Shown in pieces: positions 1-15,200 of a DNA stretch of 64,000 nt. Position 1 is the first letter of the stretch. Each line of letters starts with the position of its first letter. This DNA is from Theocolax elegans. Taxonomy: Eukaryota; Arthropoda; Insecta; Hymenoptera; Cerocephalidae. The notes beneath the pieces were generated by a model. That model was not told the DNA's origin, did no database searches, and worked only from the letters and a program-made list of their open reading frames with translations. The position numbers and the translations under genes are program-made. The DNA lies in assembly GCA_026168455.1 (NCBI GenBank), contig CM047425.1:96723580-96787579 (forward strand), read 5' to 3'.

Positions 1-1739
1 CTCTATTACTTTCTACTATAAATTAATCATTTTCAGAAGAAAATTTGTACCTTTAAAAATTACTGATTTTTTTAAGAAAGATACTTAAATTTAAAATATA
101 CAGGCCACAATTGCATTTCAGGAAAAAAGATTTTAATACAACAAAAACATATTCTTCTTATAATGCGTTTGTTAGATTTAACCGCAATAATTGCGTAATA
201 AAATAAAATTATATCAATATTATATAAGAAATATACGTTCACAAAGCTATAAATAACAATTGGATAATTAATTTAGGGCTCAACGATACGTGTACAGCGG
301 TAATATTTAATAAGCTTCATGAATAATTAATTTGTGTATGCGACTATATTACACCCGATGACAATTAAAATATGTTTGGTGTAATTTCAAAACGATAGAT
401 AGAGGGCATTTAGTATTCAATAGAATATCGTTAAATCCGCTTGCGCATTAACTTAAATAAACGAATTTGACAACCTATATGCATTGATATTATATATACA
501 TATTTGTATGTATGTAACTGTAATGTAGACGAAAGTAAGTATAATCCAAATGCAACGTAAACAATAGTATAGTTATTATAACTATATTATGCCTATCTGT
601 GCATCCCCATAGATGCTTAAACCTCTTTATTTACGTATCAAGTAATTAATACTAAACAGTGAGAATCGTAGATGATAGACAGGCATATCGGTAAACTTAA
701 TTTAACAAAAAAGTTCAATTTAGGTGTATAGATAGTGAGTATGATTGATTGACTTTATTACAAAAAATAGCATTCGCATAAACAAGAAATTATATATTAT
801 AAGATTTTATAACAATAAAGTAATGCACTCACTTTTTAATTTATCATATTATTTATGAACATTTATATTAACTGAATAATGTTGATGTAATCAATCGGAA
901 ACGATAATTATGACCTTTTATTATTCGTTTGTTGTAAAATTTTACAATACCCTGCTCTGGTTAATCATTTTTTTATACGACTATCTGAATCAAATTAATT
1001 TATACGGCTATTGGGATCAAATTTATACATCGAGCGCGCTACTAAACTATAAACATTATTTGTTAAAGTTTAATAATGAATCATTACGATACTGATAAAT
1101 AAACCGAAATATATAAATATAAGTCGTTACGAATTCAATAAATTTGTTACGATTTTGATTTTAAAGACGTCATTCTGTTCATTAAAAAGCTTTAAAATTT
1201 ATGTATATTGCAGGGAAAATTATAAAATTACCCAAACCGAGGAAGTTATAACTGAATCATGTATTAAAATACACGCACGAACTTACAAGTATTACGATAT
1301 AACTTTATAAGTTTAAATTATTTTCTCGTGATAAGCCATACTTCTGAAGCTTTAAATTAATAGTGCGGGGAAACATCCGATTAAAAATATAGAAGCTTTT
1401 AACTGATAAAATTTCTTTAAAAATTGTTTTCAATTACAATAGCTTATCATTAATGCAATTTACCTAATTGAAAAAGATACGATTTTTAAATTGATGAACT
1501 TTTTTTATATTGAAAAGTGACAAAATTTCCGACACATAACCCACGCGACGAAATAATTAATTTTTCAGATGCACATTGAATTTTAAACAAACACTAAATC
1601 AACGAATTATCCTGCACCTTGTGTCGCTGTCACTTTTTATACACCCGATGGGAAAAACGATGAATCATTTGCAATTATTGATTCCATTAGCGATAACTAT
1701 ATATATATGTGTGTACACATACAAGAGGGAATGAAAACC

Positions 1740-2330
1740 TATTGAAGGAGCTATCGAAAAAGTGACGGTTTCTCGCGAAAAAGAGAAAATTGAAAAGCGG
1801 ACGTCTAATTTACGAGTATATGTCCCGAGACCGCGTTGGCTCTAACGAGCGAAAAAGCTGCGGTAGTGGAATAGAAAAAAAAGAGGGTGGTGAGGGGGTA
1901 GAGGGTGGGAGGGAAAAAAGGCGAAGGTAAACCCGAGGGAGATTGGAGGTGCCATGCGCGCGTCTATACCCAGGAATTCGTCAAATCGAGGCAGTCGGAA
2001 ACCGACGGATATGCGAATAGCGAGAGGCCTGCGGCGTTTTGCTAATTACGAGGCAAGCGAGCGAGGTAGCGCGCGCGCGCGTTCTAGATCGACCTTGGCC
2101 CGTTTGGTGTCGCCGAGAAACGAGTGATCCCAAGTAAACCGTGCGCAACGACTCGATAATACCCAATAATTCTCGATAAGCTAACCAGAGAAGGAGAGAG
2201 GGCGAGAGGATAGGGTCAACCCTTTCCGAAACTGCGAGTTTGCGAGTCGGTACATCACGGATTCGCAGAGCTTAGGTATACCTACCGACTTGAGTGGGAA
2301 ACTTTACGAAAATCCCGCATTTATACGAGA
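1740..2330. other. GC/CpG-richer island, function unassigned
   Basis: Base composition shifts from AT-rich flanks to CpG-containing sequence, with a short alternating GC run near 2070-2080. A 61-codon minus-strand frame exists (1981-2166) but has no domain signature, and the raised GC content explains the lack of stops. Such islands in hymenopteran genomes often mark promoters, first exons or conserved regulatory DNA; which applies here is not decidable by eye. Confidence 0.25.
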
Positions 2331-3179
2331 GATGGACTGCTAGTAGTACTATTCGGTTAACTCACTTCTCTTTGTGGCAGCTTGCTTTACAAAGCGATTG
2401 TTTATTTTCGGGACTTGCCTCAACGCGAGATTAATTTCGACCGGTCATTCGTTCCTTTTATATATACGCGCATACATCTGGATACATAGAAGTATACCTC
2501 GCGTACGCACACGACGGGAGATTTCTATTTTATACACCTCTTGCGAATAGTGAAATTAATTGCCCGGTCGAACACGTAATTTCCAGTTTAACAAATGTAT
2601 TTGATCGCTCGCGCTTTGTTTGCTCCCGGTTAATTAACAACATTCAATTTTATAAATATTTTAGCAGAAACCTCGAGCTTTGAACTTTATACATATCCTT
2701 ATATTATCTCGGCGTACGTGTTTACGCGTGCAACCACTTTTTTTAAATCTATATACATCTCAAATTTTTTGTATTATATATTAATAATAATTAAGTGTAT
2801 ACGGTATTCGCTCGAGCGTATTCGGGACTCTTTATCACCGCACACAAGCGTATATTGTACGTCCTAGAGTAGTCGCGGAGTTATCAATATTTTTTCGAGA
2901 GCTTTTGAGAACTGTAGCTTTTATCCTTGAGTTAATTACGCGAAAATTGAGTAAGTATATATATTGTAGAAGAATAAATGAGTTATGGCTAATGTTGTTG
3001 GTTTTATTGAGAATACAGTTATCCAATTCTATATTATAGTATAAAAATAAGCTACTCGGAATTCAATTTCGAAAATGAATAATTTTAGCATCAATCTTTA
3101 TCGACTGGGAATACATAAAAATATGTGATAACTGATTAAGAATTTTCGAGTGACATTTAGATAATGGAGATACTAGGAA

Positions 3180-3440
3180 ATGGAGAAGGATGCGCCGATA
3201 TCGTATCACACGTGCACGAACTCGTGGAATTGAGGAATATTAGCAACGCGCGTTAATCCAAGTCTGCTGGAGCTGTCCCCCGGAGTTATGATCTCCGAAG
3301 GTTGGAGCAGTCCTTCGGCTTTCCCATCCGTTCTCTGCGGGAGTTTACGCGCATTCGGCGACTCTCTCAATTAATTTCCCGCCGAAGAGGCGGCACCGAG
3401 TAGTCTAAAGACGATCGTAAACTCAACGAGTACATACGCA
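3180..3440. other. GC-richer island, function unassigned
   Basis: A compact GC-rich block sits in AT-rich DNA. None of the six frames gives a recognisable protein, and each is broken within a few tens of codons. It may be a conserved regulatory element or a noncoding exon. Confidence 0.2.
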
Positions 3441-4691
3441 TCCAAAGGATACTGAATTCGAAGCATATAAGCCTTTCCTCAATTCACCTGTCCCACGTTT
3501 CATTAAATTCGATCCTTCACACTTTTTACAATACTTTTCATTATTTTAATTACTAAAATATTTGATTATTATCCCGTAATTATCCTCGTTATTTACGTTT
3601 TTTCAAATGTTAAAAATACACTTAATTAAAAAAGATCTTTCAATACTGCAAATGTAGAAAGTGAACTTTACATTTCACTTGCAAAGGGTAACCGTTTGGA
3701 ACAATTCTCAGTTGTTCAGTAAACTTTGCAGGTGTACCTTATTTTTATACCCCGTTTGGAGTTTCTCCAATGTAATCCACTAACTCATCGACAATTTTCG
3801 TAATTTAAATTAATCCGTGCTTGAATTAAAAAATTTATAAATATGTTGCGTTTTTAAAATTAATATTTTTACACAGTCATTTGTTTACTCATTATAATAA
3901 TTAAATTGTATTTATGAGATTTTAATGTTGTTAACGTGAGCAGCGAAGGATCTTACGCAACATAATTCTAATTATTATACCTACAGTATCAAAGTATAAC
4001 TTAGATAGAGAAATCGCTTATCGGTTATTGTAGTAGAGTGGAGATGATTACGCTCACCTCGATGGATTTTGAATTTATACGAGATGGTTCAACTGCACTA
4101 CCGACTTACCATTGGTACTATAGCCGATATAAGCTTCTCTTCCGCGTTATTGGAATCACACCTTAGGTAATGGTTCGATCAAAAGTCAATTGATCTCGTG
4201 TTGGATAACATGTATACATTCGGTGGTACAACTTCAGTACCACTTGTCAAAATTGTATTGTTGCTAATTCCTAATATTACTTTTAAGTTTATCCTCAATA
4301 TTAGATATTAACGTTATTAAGTAATTGAGAGACAGACTCGACAAAATATAAAAATTATTGTGTCGTTTAAAAGGAAAATTTACTACAGATTTATTGATTT
4401 TTACCATAAATCGATCTGTTCAATTTTTCAGAAAATTGTAGTAACAGTGTACCTATGATATTTAACAAGTTTTGCTTTGGGATGTTTCGTAATGAAAAAG
4501 TCATATTAAACGTTATGCTATTTTGAAATAGCCAATGATTCCGAACGTATTAAAATCTATATACGATATATAAACAATATTGGTCGAAACCTCGATGCGA
4601 AATGTTTCAATCCCGCATGTGTAACCGTGTGTGTGGGTGTTGAACCATGAATTATTTTACAATGTTGTACTTCGGTGTAAACTACTTTTAA

Positions 4692-4699
4692 TGACGTCA
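4692..4699. promoter_or_regulatory. CRE-like palindrome TGACGTCA
   Basis: An exact copy of the CREB/ATF consensus octamer. A second exact copy lies at 16724-16731. Occurrence by chance in 64 kb is plausible, so function is only possible. Confidence 0.2.
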
Positions 4700-6326
4700 T
4701 CGATCAAAATGCTATTGAATATATATATACGTATAAGACAAATGAAATTGGACGTTGAAGAGACAGTTACTAAACGATATTTTAAAGAGCGGATAATTAC
4801 ATAAAAATCTTATACGCGGTTATACTGTATGACAGAAAAACTTATACAACTTGGTAAAAGAAGTTTTATCCTCCCATTTTAGTTTTGCCGCGAATAATTT
4901 ACGTGAAAAATATGAAATTGGTTATTCCTCTGTCGTAAAAAGACAGTTTGTAGGTTATTACTATATTTAAAGGAAAAAATTGATGAAATTTTGGCGCGAA
5001 TGGTTTGCGAGTTAAAGTATATTATTGCAAGCGGGATTTTAGCACATAATAACATCGTTATTCACGATGTTAGGATCGTCGGTCATATTTGTCATGTTAG
5101 GTGAGTATTACGGTTCCCGATATAGGATAACAACTGTCTATTAGTCCATCGTGCAAATTTGCCATCAAAAACAAGCGTAAACCTTAAAAGGTAAGGCGCT
5201 TCTCTCAAGCTTATCGGGTATTTCAAGTTGGTACGTTTTAAGTGTAACCTGTTAAATTTTCGTTAAACCGTATATCGAATAAGGAAAGTTTTTATGTCTC
5301 AAAAGTTGTACACGACTTTGATGCATTAAACGAGTTTCCTTTGCTTCTCGCAATAAAACGTTTATTGGAATAATGAAAACGTGTATTTCATAATTCGATG
5401 TTTACCGTTCGTGATTAACTATGTACATATTTTTGTAAAGAAAGAATTAAAAAAAATATTAGTAAATTTAATTGTTGTGTATGATTTTAGTTAAATAAAT
5501 ACGATATGCGTAGATTTAAAAATTATTTTAATATTTTTCATTGTAACCCTAATTCGACTAGGTCAAGATAAAATAGATATAGAGATTCGCCGTGTTAAAC
5601 AGGTAGATAGTTGGTTTCAATGTACGAAAAGAAGTTAAAGACTATCGTAACCATAAAACTAAAATCGTTTTTTAATCGGAGAATTTCAATAAAAATAAAG
5701 GTAAAGTCAAAAAGTTGAAAGCGTCGAAAGATTGCGCGAAACGCAAAGAGTAACGGGTGACACGCGTCTCTTGGAAAGAAAATGAGAAAAAGAACGCGTG
5801 AGTAGCACCGGGTATAAGAAAGAGGACGCACGAAGAAGAATCACTTCTCAATGGGATTGCACTATACGATAAGGAGGGAACACCGCGGAAATTGCTTTCC
5901 GCGTGTGACGCTGTCCGTAATGCCACTATCCAAGATGCAGAGTTTTACGATTCGTACCGAAATGGGTCGCGGGCAAGTTTCGAGCTATTTCTCAGGCCAG
6001 TTTAGGTATAGGTACCTATACTGAATCTTTGTATATATATTGGTATATACGCGACCGAGGGTCGACGCAGCCTGCACGAATATCCGATTTGCTCCCGAGG
6101 CGCTTTACCCTTCGGGACGTATTATTTTATAATCGATCCGCGAATAATGACTCTCTTGCTTGTTTTGTGTTAACCGTTGTTTCTCCACTCAATGTATACA
6201 TGCGCTATTACATTCGGCAATCTTAGTTTTAACCATTTTATTACCGGACTATAACGTGAAATTAGAATCTTGTATCAAACATAAAAAAATAATAACTTCT
6301 GCAAAATACCAACTCTAAAATATATA

Positions 6327-6535
6327 CACTGCGATAAATTTGGTAGTATAAATTACTATTTTAATGGTAAAAAGAGGTCAGACTTACACAATTATAAAAA
6401 TTGCTATTAATAATGGTGAAAATTGCCACGATTTTGGAAAAATTACTATTAATACTGACAATTTTTATAATTGTGCAAGTCTGTCCTCCCTTTACCATTA
6501 AAATAGTAATTTTTACTAAAAAAATTTTCTCACTG
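6327..6535. mobile_element. Tc1/mariner-type MITE, about 209 bp, TA target site
   Basis: The element is a long imperfect inverted repeat. The left arm starts CACTGCGATAAATTT and the complement of the right arm starts CAGTGAGAAAATTT. The arms then share ACTATTTTAATGG, CAGACTT and ACAATTATAAAAATTG in the same order, giving terminal inverted repeats of about 75 bp. TA flanks both ends (6325-6326 and 6536-6537), as expected for Tc1/mariner insertion. There is no coding capacity, so it is non-autonomous. Related termini occur at 40040-40333 and 63927. Confidence 0.75.
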
Positions 6536-9500
6536 TAGTGTGTGTTTGATGATTAAATTTTTATTTACCTCACCGAGATATTTCTCATTTTCTCTACATA
6601 TTACTGCAAGTTTAGTCGCAACACATTAATAAAATTGCTTAAATAGTAATAGTCTGATAAGCTCCGAGAAGTGCTGTAATAATAAATTATTTAATAAAGC
6701 GTAGATTAATCAATTAATGTATTTATTTACATTCGCAAGATATAGAAAAGATAGGATGTTGAGCTTTTGCGACGATTTCGGTTTACTTAATCCGAGATTT
6801 TTTCTACCAACCAATCAAACTAAATTTGAAGCGGATAGATTTATAATGCTGAAGAAATTATTAATTGAGCTGGTAATGGAGCGAGAGGAAGAGAGTACGA
6901 GAGGTGATGAGAATGCGCTTGTGTCGTCGGATTATTTATAGAGTTCGAAGGGCTTTCGTAAAGCGAACACCTCTCTTGATTATATTTGATTTTGTTAATA
7001 ACCTCTCTCCATACCTGACGCTTTAAACCTCCGATTTCATATGTATGTCGTGTACATACATTATTTCCGAGTACCTACATACTGTTATTCCATCGAACGT
7101 TGTCGATCATTTTTCGTTGATCCTTCTTAAATACCAAGTGTTTAAATTAACATATATATCTTATGCATTACACAAGTTTAATTACAATCTATACAAGCTT
7201 GTCATTGATTTTTAAATGAATAACATTATTTTGATGGTGGCATTATACTTTTAATATAAACATTTCTAATCGCACGTTTCATTGTTTGAGTGCAAAAATA
7301 AACTTTCGATATAAGGTTAAAATATAAATAAATCTGTAAATCAGTATTTCGTTAATTTAACACGCATCTTGTGTATACAAGTCAATAAATCGTTTAAAAT
7401 TTATTTTAAAATGCACATACATGTCGTATGCTCTTATTTTATCGGCAACGCAAAGAAATTTTTGAAAAATGTATGTTTCTAAATAACGAATAAGATGTAT
7501 TCAATTGAAAGTATACGAGCTAATAAAATATTTCAATGCGAAACGAATTTTGAAAAGAATTTTCATTTTCTCACCCCTGGTGAAAAAATTTCTATTGGCA
7601 CAGACAATTTCTTCCGGAAACTTCGAAATGACGTATCTAATCGTTTATATTTCCAATGGACAGATTCAATTTCCTACATTTAAAATGTATATGTACGTAT
7701 TTCAGAATTCTTACGAATGAACGCGAAGTCAAGCTAATAAAGATCAAATTAAATTCGGCAATCCAGTCATCCGTAAAAAGATTTCCTCGTACACGGTCGA
7801 TTATACAAAAATTCCAATCGTATTTCAAAAATCTCCCCTCAGAAAATTACTCGATTACTTTTTTTTTTTAACCCAAAGGAAGGGGATGGCTGTAGAAGAA
7901 AAACATGGATATCTTATATATGCCATGGGATCGTAAAAACGGACAAAACTCATAAAGCTTCAAAGAGGACGACAAGTTTTATTACCGATTTAACGTTATT
8001 TTCCCGACGGCTCTTTAGCGAGAGTTTTCGTATAGATATGTGCTATATGGCGTTAATAGCACGACGAAACTGACAGAGTGTATACTCATCAATTTCACTC
8101 GGAAAATGAAAGAGGTCGAGAGGAATCCATGGGTGTAAATACAAGGATATGTAAATGTCGCGATTTCCGGTTATCGAAACATTGTTGCTTCTATACTGCG
8201 CTTGGGGTTTTATAAATTGTACCCTTATTTCTCTTCGAAGTTTATATCTGTTCTATTAGATTGTACAAATATATATATATGTGTGTACATATATTCTTGT
8301 TTGTAAATAATTACGTATGCTCTTTAAATGAATAAACAAACATTCTTGCAAATTAACATTATTTACGTAATAATATTCTACACTAATTGATAAAAAATAA
8401 ATCTATATATATACACATAGGTTACGTCTTGTTTAACAATAACAAAGCTTCTCCATAAATTTAAATAGTATAAGTGTGTGTTGATGTTCTAAAGTTATAT
8501 ATCAAAATAATACCAAAAGTTAAATTTACTAAAAGCTACCTACACGTCAACCTATTCAAGGAACGAATATATTACATCATTTTTACAGTAATAATTGTCT
8601 CCTAAGAAAAAAGTACTATAATTAGTGTTTCAAACTTAATTATGTGACTCTAGATAACAATAACATTAACCAATACGCACACGTATATGTATACAAGTAT
8701 CGCTATAATGTCAAATTAATTAAATACGAATTGTTTCTTATAAGTACAAGAGATTTAAAAGTGCAACTTCATAAAAAAAAGATACATTCGTTCTCTTTTA
8801 ATTATTCGTCTATTTTCCTGACACTTTTAAATACTACCAACTTCACATCGCTTTGATCACTTCTCTCTCTCTCTCTCTCTCTCTATTAATTTATGTACAT
8901 CCCTATTCGTTTTGAAGCGCGAGTGCGGAGTAAAAAAAGTGTAATGCAGTTTTAAGTTGAATCGCGCGTCTCTAACAGAATTGTTTATATAGAGCGCGTT
9001 GAAATAACGCAATAAGAGAAATACCCCATTATGTATGTATGTACGCATATCAATTGCAACCGTAAGTTAAAGAAATGTAATTTTACAAACATAATTTTAT
9101 TTTTCCATTCATCTATTCACGATGGGAATCTTAATAAACGGTTTCCTTTGTATTTTGCAAATATCATTTGAAATTGAATTAAACAGCCCATTTGAATTCG
9201 TACAAATCTTTTATAATTTAAAATAGCGGTGTAAATCTTTCGACGCGCATTCAGGACGTATATATGCAAAAGAACTTATACTGGAATTTGTAGAAAATTC
9301 ACCCATTAACTTTAGTGGATAAAGTAAATCGATTAAAGAACGTAAGAGATAAAGAGATAAGAACACCGCGCAATATATGTATATATATATACATATACAC
9401 CTATATATAATTTGTTAGTATGCATGTACAAAATATAATCCAATTTAAAATTTTATTTTTACTTTAAACTCGAAAATTTTCTATTTATTTTTAGTGTTAC

Positions 9501-10349
9501 AAAAAATATTTAGAAATTTTAAAATTAAAATGACTACGATTATTTTTATTCAAAAGAATATAATTTAAATTAAATAATTTTACCTGTTATTAATAATATT
9601 AATTTTAGAAGCAAAGACGTATATATATATTTAATAAATCGAGTTTTTATAATCTTTTGCAACCTTTTTTATTAATCAGTTACAGCTAATCAGCTTAGAA
9701 TTGCTTCGACAACCGAATAAAAAGGTTTTTACTGTTCAAAGCTTATAATTCATATAGTTTCAAAGTAGATTTATCGCATAGCTTTGTGTTGCTCTTTTTC
9801 TTTAACCTAATTCGTTTTTCACAATACCGGTAAATTTTCTACCGATAATTTTCACATTTGCGTCTAGTATTTGGAAAATCGAAAATTCATGGGTAAAATG
9901 ATTAATATATATAGGTGCGGATTTCCTGAACGTGAAAACACCTTGATCCGAGCGAGAAAATCGCATCGAAAAAAAAGAATGGAGGCATTTCTGAACATAT
10001 CCACAGTAACAATAACAGAATTGAGTGATTCCCATCACCCCTTTTTTCGAAAGTGCGATTTATCTGAGAAAAATAGCCTATTTTCGTCCCCTCGCGTTTT
10101 ATACGCACTCGACCGGTTGAATGCGTTCAATTACGTATTTCCGGGTTAACGAGAGCCATTGAAAGCTCTTTTCGTTTGGATATTAACAGCGCATGATATA
10201 TATACCAACTGAAAGGAGAAAAAGAAATGATACACCTGGCATAAACTAATTACATTCTTGACAGAACATTTACCAACTATATTTGTATCATATAGAATTG
10301 AAAATTGTTTTTATATCATAAGAGGCCTAAAATGCGGTTTTACGTTCTG
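6536..10349. other. AT-rich intergenic DNA, no gene recognised
   Basis: Only short shadow frames are present. The stretch includes a (CT)n microsatellite at about 8862-8884 and TA/ATGT-rich tracts near 8270 and 9375. No RNA gene or exon could be supported. Confidence 0.45.
8862..8884. repeat. (CT)n microsatellite
   Basis: About 11-12 uninterrupted CT units. Confidence 0.9.
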
Positions 10350-10470
10350 GAGCCTGATTCTGTAATCTTAACGCACGTTATAGTTTAACGTCAACGTTCA
10401 ATTTCTTATGCTTTTGTATACCTAGATACATGAAAATTTGTCGTATAAAGGTTTACAGAATCAGACCCCT
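10350..10470. mobile_element. Short MITE with CTGATTCTGTAA terminal repeats
   Basis: The left end contains CTGATTCTGTAATCTTAACG and the complement of the right end contains GGGTCTGATTCTGTAAACCT. This gives inverted termini sharing CTGATTCTGTAA around a core of about 80 bp with no ORF. The outermost bases and any target duplication are not clear, so the exact ends are approximate. Confidence 0.6.
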
Positions 10471-11689
10471 GATAAAATTATTGAAACGTACTTTACATCA
10501 CTTCGACGTTAAACAGTAATTGTTACACGGGCAAGATATGATTCTCGATTCGGACGAATGGTCACTCTCACCGAGAATTTTTCCGCCCTCGTCATAAAAA
10601 TTATTATTTCGTCCGAGTGTCGTTAGTGCACGCTTATTATTTTCGATATTTGATAGTTGAGTAAATGATTTTTCAATTTTCGCGTCGGAAGAAAAAATGG
10701 TTTATATACATTTTTAGCGAGCCACGTGTTGCGGACATCGATGGCAAAATATTCGCCGAAAAAGAAAATAGAATTTTAGTGTCTGTAATTGGATTGCCGC
10801 TAGTGTACTCGTGTAGTGTGTTTTTACTGCCTATGAGACTCACATTCGAATACATGTACCTAATTTACGATTCTATAATACTTTGAAAATGGTTCGCTAT
10901 TGAAATATTGCCTCGATGAAATATTTTTTTGTAATCTTTTTGTTCTGGGTACGTAGTCGATTAATTTTCGTTTTGTTTGGTAAATCTGATCCAGTGTAAC
11001 AACGCTTGCGCCGTATTATATTTTTGAATGAGATTTAACCACTGCGGAGTAATTTGTCCATTATTTTTTCATACTTATAATTCCTACTTAATGCTACGTT
11101 CATTGTTTACAAACAAATATTAAATTACCGTATAAGAATTTTAATTTCTTTTCCTTTACGAGCACTTAAATGACAATAATAAAGCCGTCTTGCTTATTAC
11201 AATTAGATAACTTTTAATACTTTCAATGAAATCTCCAATATCGATCATAAACGAATGAAATAATGCAGCACGGTTTATTAAACAATAAAAAAAAAGAATT
11301 AAAGAAAAAGCAAGGTTTATAGAAATAATGCGTAACAAATTAATCGTATGCATTATAAAATTTACAGTCAACTGATCACGTATACATACGTAAATTACAT
11401 TATATCCAGATGATTCGTAATTTGCGCATTCAGTGTAATTTATATAAACAACATCGAGTAACATCAATTCCTGCAAGTGTGAAAGGTAATTAAGTATTTT
11501 ATTCGCTACACGATCGGATCGGTGATAATGCACTTCTGTTCGAAGGCAAGCTGATCCTTTAACCGGTTAAAGACTATAAGTCCGAAATCGAAAGTCCGGA
11601 ATCGCGATAACAAAAGAATCTTGTGCTTTTATGTATAGATATATATGTATGTAATGACGCAAAAAGTAAAACCAAACCAATAGGAAATA

Positions 11690-12200
11690 GAGAAATGGTA
11701 CTCACTCGATTTGTTCAGGTGACCTAGCAGGTTAGCGACAAAAAGTCCGCGGGCACACGTAAAACGCGGGAGTTGTATAGCCGCAAAAATTTGCGCGCCA
11801 CGTGAGGCTCAAATTGGTGGAGGTTACGTGCGTATATTTATCTGTATATATATGTATCCACGTACGTTTGCGTGTGTGTGTATGAGGTTGTGCGTGAGAG
11901 AGATAAATAGAGAGCTGCGGTGCGTACGTTCGCAGGCGAGCGAATGGAAACACAAAGTGCGCGCGTCGGGGCCGCGCTTCGGCTCTTTATACCCCCTGGA
12001 AACTTGCACCTGTGCTTGCGCAGAACTTACTCTTACAAAGCTACCCTCTCTCTCTCTCTCTGCTGCCCTCGCAAGCGCGCTCTTCTCGACGTATCTCGCA
12101 CTCTATCTCCCTTTCGCTCTCGGTATCCGCGCGCTCTCCAGCCCACCCAACCTCCCCTCTTTCGATATATATCCATAGCTTGACCGTGACGCGCGGTTTT
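11690..12200. promoter_or_regulatory. CpG-rich island with TATA-like box, candidate promoter or first exon
   Basis: This is one of the most GC-rich blocks of the left half. It contains CG-dense sequence, a TTTATACC TATA-like element near 11984 on the plus strand, and CT-rich runs at about 12045-12065. Several frames stay open for 60-116 codons on both strands, which is expected from the composition and does not indicate coding. Direction and target gene are unknown. Confidence 0.3.
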
Positions 12201-15200
12201 GTCAATTTTTTTTCCCCTCTTTTTTGTGCATACAGAAACATTTAGTACGCGTGCGTTTACATGATTTTTATTTAAAATATTTTTATATATATTTCGCGCT
12301 CGATGTAAATCTTTTCCTTCATTTTAGTGCACATATGCGCGTAGAGATTTATATTTTTCCCAGTGACATTTACCTGAAAGTGTGTTTCAATTAAAATTTC
12401 GTTTTAATCGGCTAATTCTTTTAGTTATAAATGTCACCATCTTTCTGTAAAAATTATCAATATATGAAACTCGAAAACATTGCAATTACTACTTGATTTA
12501 AATTAAAAAGACGCGTTATATGCGTTGTTCGCTCTTATATGCCAAAATGGTAAAATAAATACGGACAAGAGTCATTTTCCAAGTACGCAGTATAAACTGA
12601 GAGAGAGTATGTATCGATACCTACAGTTTTAGTGGCAATGATTGGTCAAAAGCACAGCAGTTTGTAGCCCATCGAGCTATATATGTACCATTTATCACGA
12701 GCGCTTCATTATCGATACTTTTGCTTTACGACGCAAACACCGGTATTAGTTAAAGCTTCAAATTTTTTAAAAATATCTACCAATCTACTGTTTGTTTAGT
12801 ATTTCAATTTAATTATCCGCAATCTCTACAAACCTGCATAACTAAGAACATTTGACGTATGTAGTTGATCGTCATTTGTATTTCTGCGCGTCTTGTACGC
12901 TATCGTTAAGCAATTTATTACCCTCAATATAAATAAATACATAAATTTTGAGTTTATCGAGTGCGTTATAAATACGTGAAAATTAATTAAATCTTTGCGT
13001 GTACACGGTATTGAATATTTTATCTTTTCTAAATAATGCAACGTATATGTATACTAATTTTAAAAATATAAAATTCAATCTTACGATTCAAATAAAATTA
13101 ATTGATTAGTTTATTTTCGACACGTCCAAATGAATTTTGCATTTCAATTAAATTATTAACAAAACCTTAATTGTAAGTAAAAAATAATACATTATGTAGA
13201 ATTTTTGGTGATCCATTTTAACGTAACAATTTCTGGCATTCGTGGGACGTGGACGTAAGCTGTAGTTGATTTGTCTATCGGTGAATCAGTGGTAAATGAT
13301 AATCCGAACAGACGTTTGACACCTTCGTAGGTACGTCCTTTAGCCGAGGTGAAAGCTTTAGATTTGTAGTTGAGCAGTGAAGTATTCAACTAAACATCAA
13401 AGGGAAGTGTATCGCGCGAAGCGTTAGTTAGCAATTACGTGCATTCAACGGTGATTACAAAGAACCCGAAACATCTTATTCTTCAAAAATCGTGTGGTAA
13501 TTCGGTGTTCGCTAAACTTAAGTCAAAAATATTACGTTTTATTCTGCTGTATTTTTATTTTCGTACCCGACACTTTTTTTAATTATCCGTACCTATTACA
13601 CGCAACTGTTACTGTATTGCCTGCAAAAATTAGAAAATAATCTTTTCTCGATATTTTGCTCGACCAATTAATTGCAAATTAATGATTTTAAAAAGTTGTT
13701 GAAAAAACTGAACATTTTTTTGTGTATTTATATTTTTTTATCGCAAAACATTTTAAATAGTTGCGAAATGTTTAACAAAACACTTTTATTCTTTATGTTT
13801 AGAAAATCATTATATTCTGCAAAAAGCAATCTTTTCGTTTGAAAAATAAATTTATTTGAATGAATTCTATAAAATGCATGTAATTCGTACTTACCTAGGA
13901 TATACGTTAATGAAAATAATGTTACGTTTGTAATGATAATTTAACTTATGTAGTATATAGAGATATAAATGCACATACGTCCTATTGTCGTAGATTAATA
14001 AGGAACGAGGGGAAACAAAAGCGTCAATAAAAAGAAGGTGCCGTTGACAGCCGCTTCTAAATCTCAAATTGTTACCCAGCACAAAGTTACAAGTAAACAA
14101 AAGGACGTTCTTTCTGGTGGTTCGAGAAAAGCTGTTACAGTCCTTCCTTCAAGCGCGTAAAAGCTTCGCATAGTTTGCGTGTGCAAAAGAATCGGAAGAA
14201 GGAATACTGAATCACAGTGTTACAAGGTTTTTAATGACGGAAATAAGGAAAATGTTGCTTAGTTAAGTTCTTAAGCTTCCTTTACGAGTTCTCAACTATA
14301 TATCCTTCGTGAAGATAACGACGTTATTGTTTTCAACCGTTGACCCATTTTTTTCTCAAACATTATTGTCAATCATCTTGTGCCCGATAAAACCAATGAT
14401 TTTTTAAAGGCCAACTTAAGAACTTATATTTTATAAATTAACGTTATGATATTTTGAAAGAGGATTGAAATTATATAGTAAAATTTAAAATTAGCGAATA
14501 AAAATAATCACCCTGTACTCATTAACACTGTAAGAGCGTCTCTTAATATTTGTAATGATACAACGTACTTTACACATTTCAGTTCTTAAAATACTTTGAC
14601 ATTTTTCAAAAATTGATATTTAAATGTAATGTAGTTCATACTTCGTGGTATCTATTTGCAATAATACACTCTAGATTTTACTTATAAATTAATAATTTAA
14701 TTATCAAAAATTTAATTTTTTTAATTTGGAGGTCATATACAAATTATTGAATGCATTATATGTGTACGACGATTATAAACATTCTGTAAATAGATGTCAT
14801 TAACAATAAATCAATAATAAGCAGGATAATTACATATCATTAGTAGAACAATATTTACCTTGGAGTATGACAAATAATGTCGTTTGTTGCACTTTGATTA
14901 AATAACTAACGTATAATTGCAAATGCATACGTTTTAAGCACGTGATTATCATTATTTAAAGAAATGTCTCTTTTATAATTATCATAATTTAGTTGCTCTT
15001 AATTCTAAACAAAGCATTCAGTGTTGCACGAATATTCGTCAAAATTAAACCCAACTGCAACCTATATTGAATTACGTATACATGTAGAATAAATCAATGT
15101 TGATCACATTAGCACAAACCAAACAGTATATCTACATACGATGTCGTACGCTACTCAAAGAAATACCTACTAGTCTACGTTATTCTTTCATTTTTTTCTA

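Larger units (their letters stand above)
1..6326. other. AT-rich intergenic DNA, no gene recognised
   Basis: All open frames here are short (at most 84 codons), start in AT-rich sequence and show no recognisable domain. The stretch contains TA-rich microsatellite-like runs and two GC-richer islands listed separately. I see no tRNA-like cloverleaf and no splice-bounded coding segment. It could equally be intron of a gene whose exons lie outside the window. Confidence 0.5.
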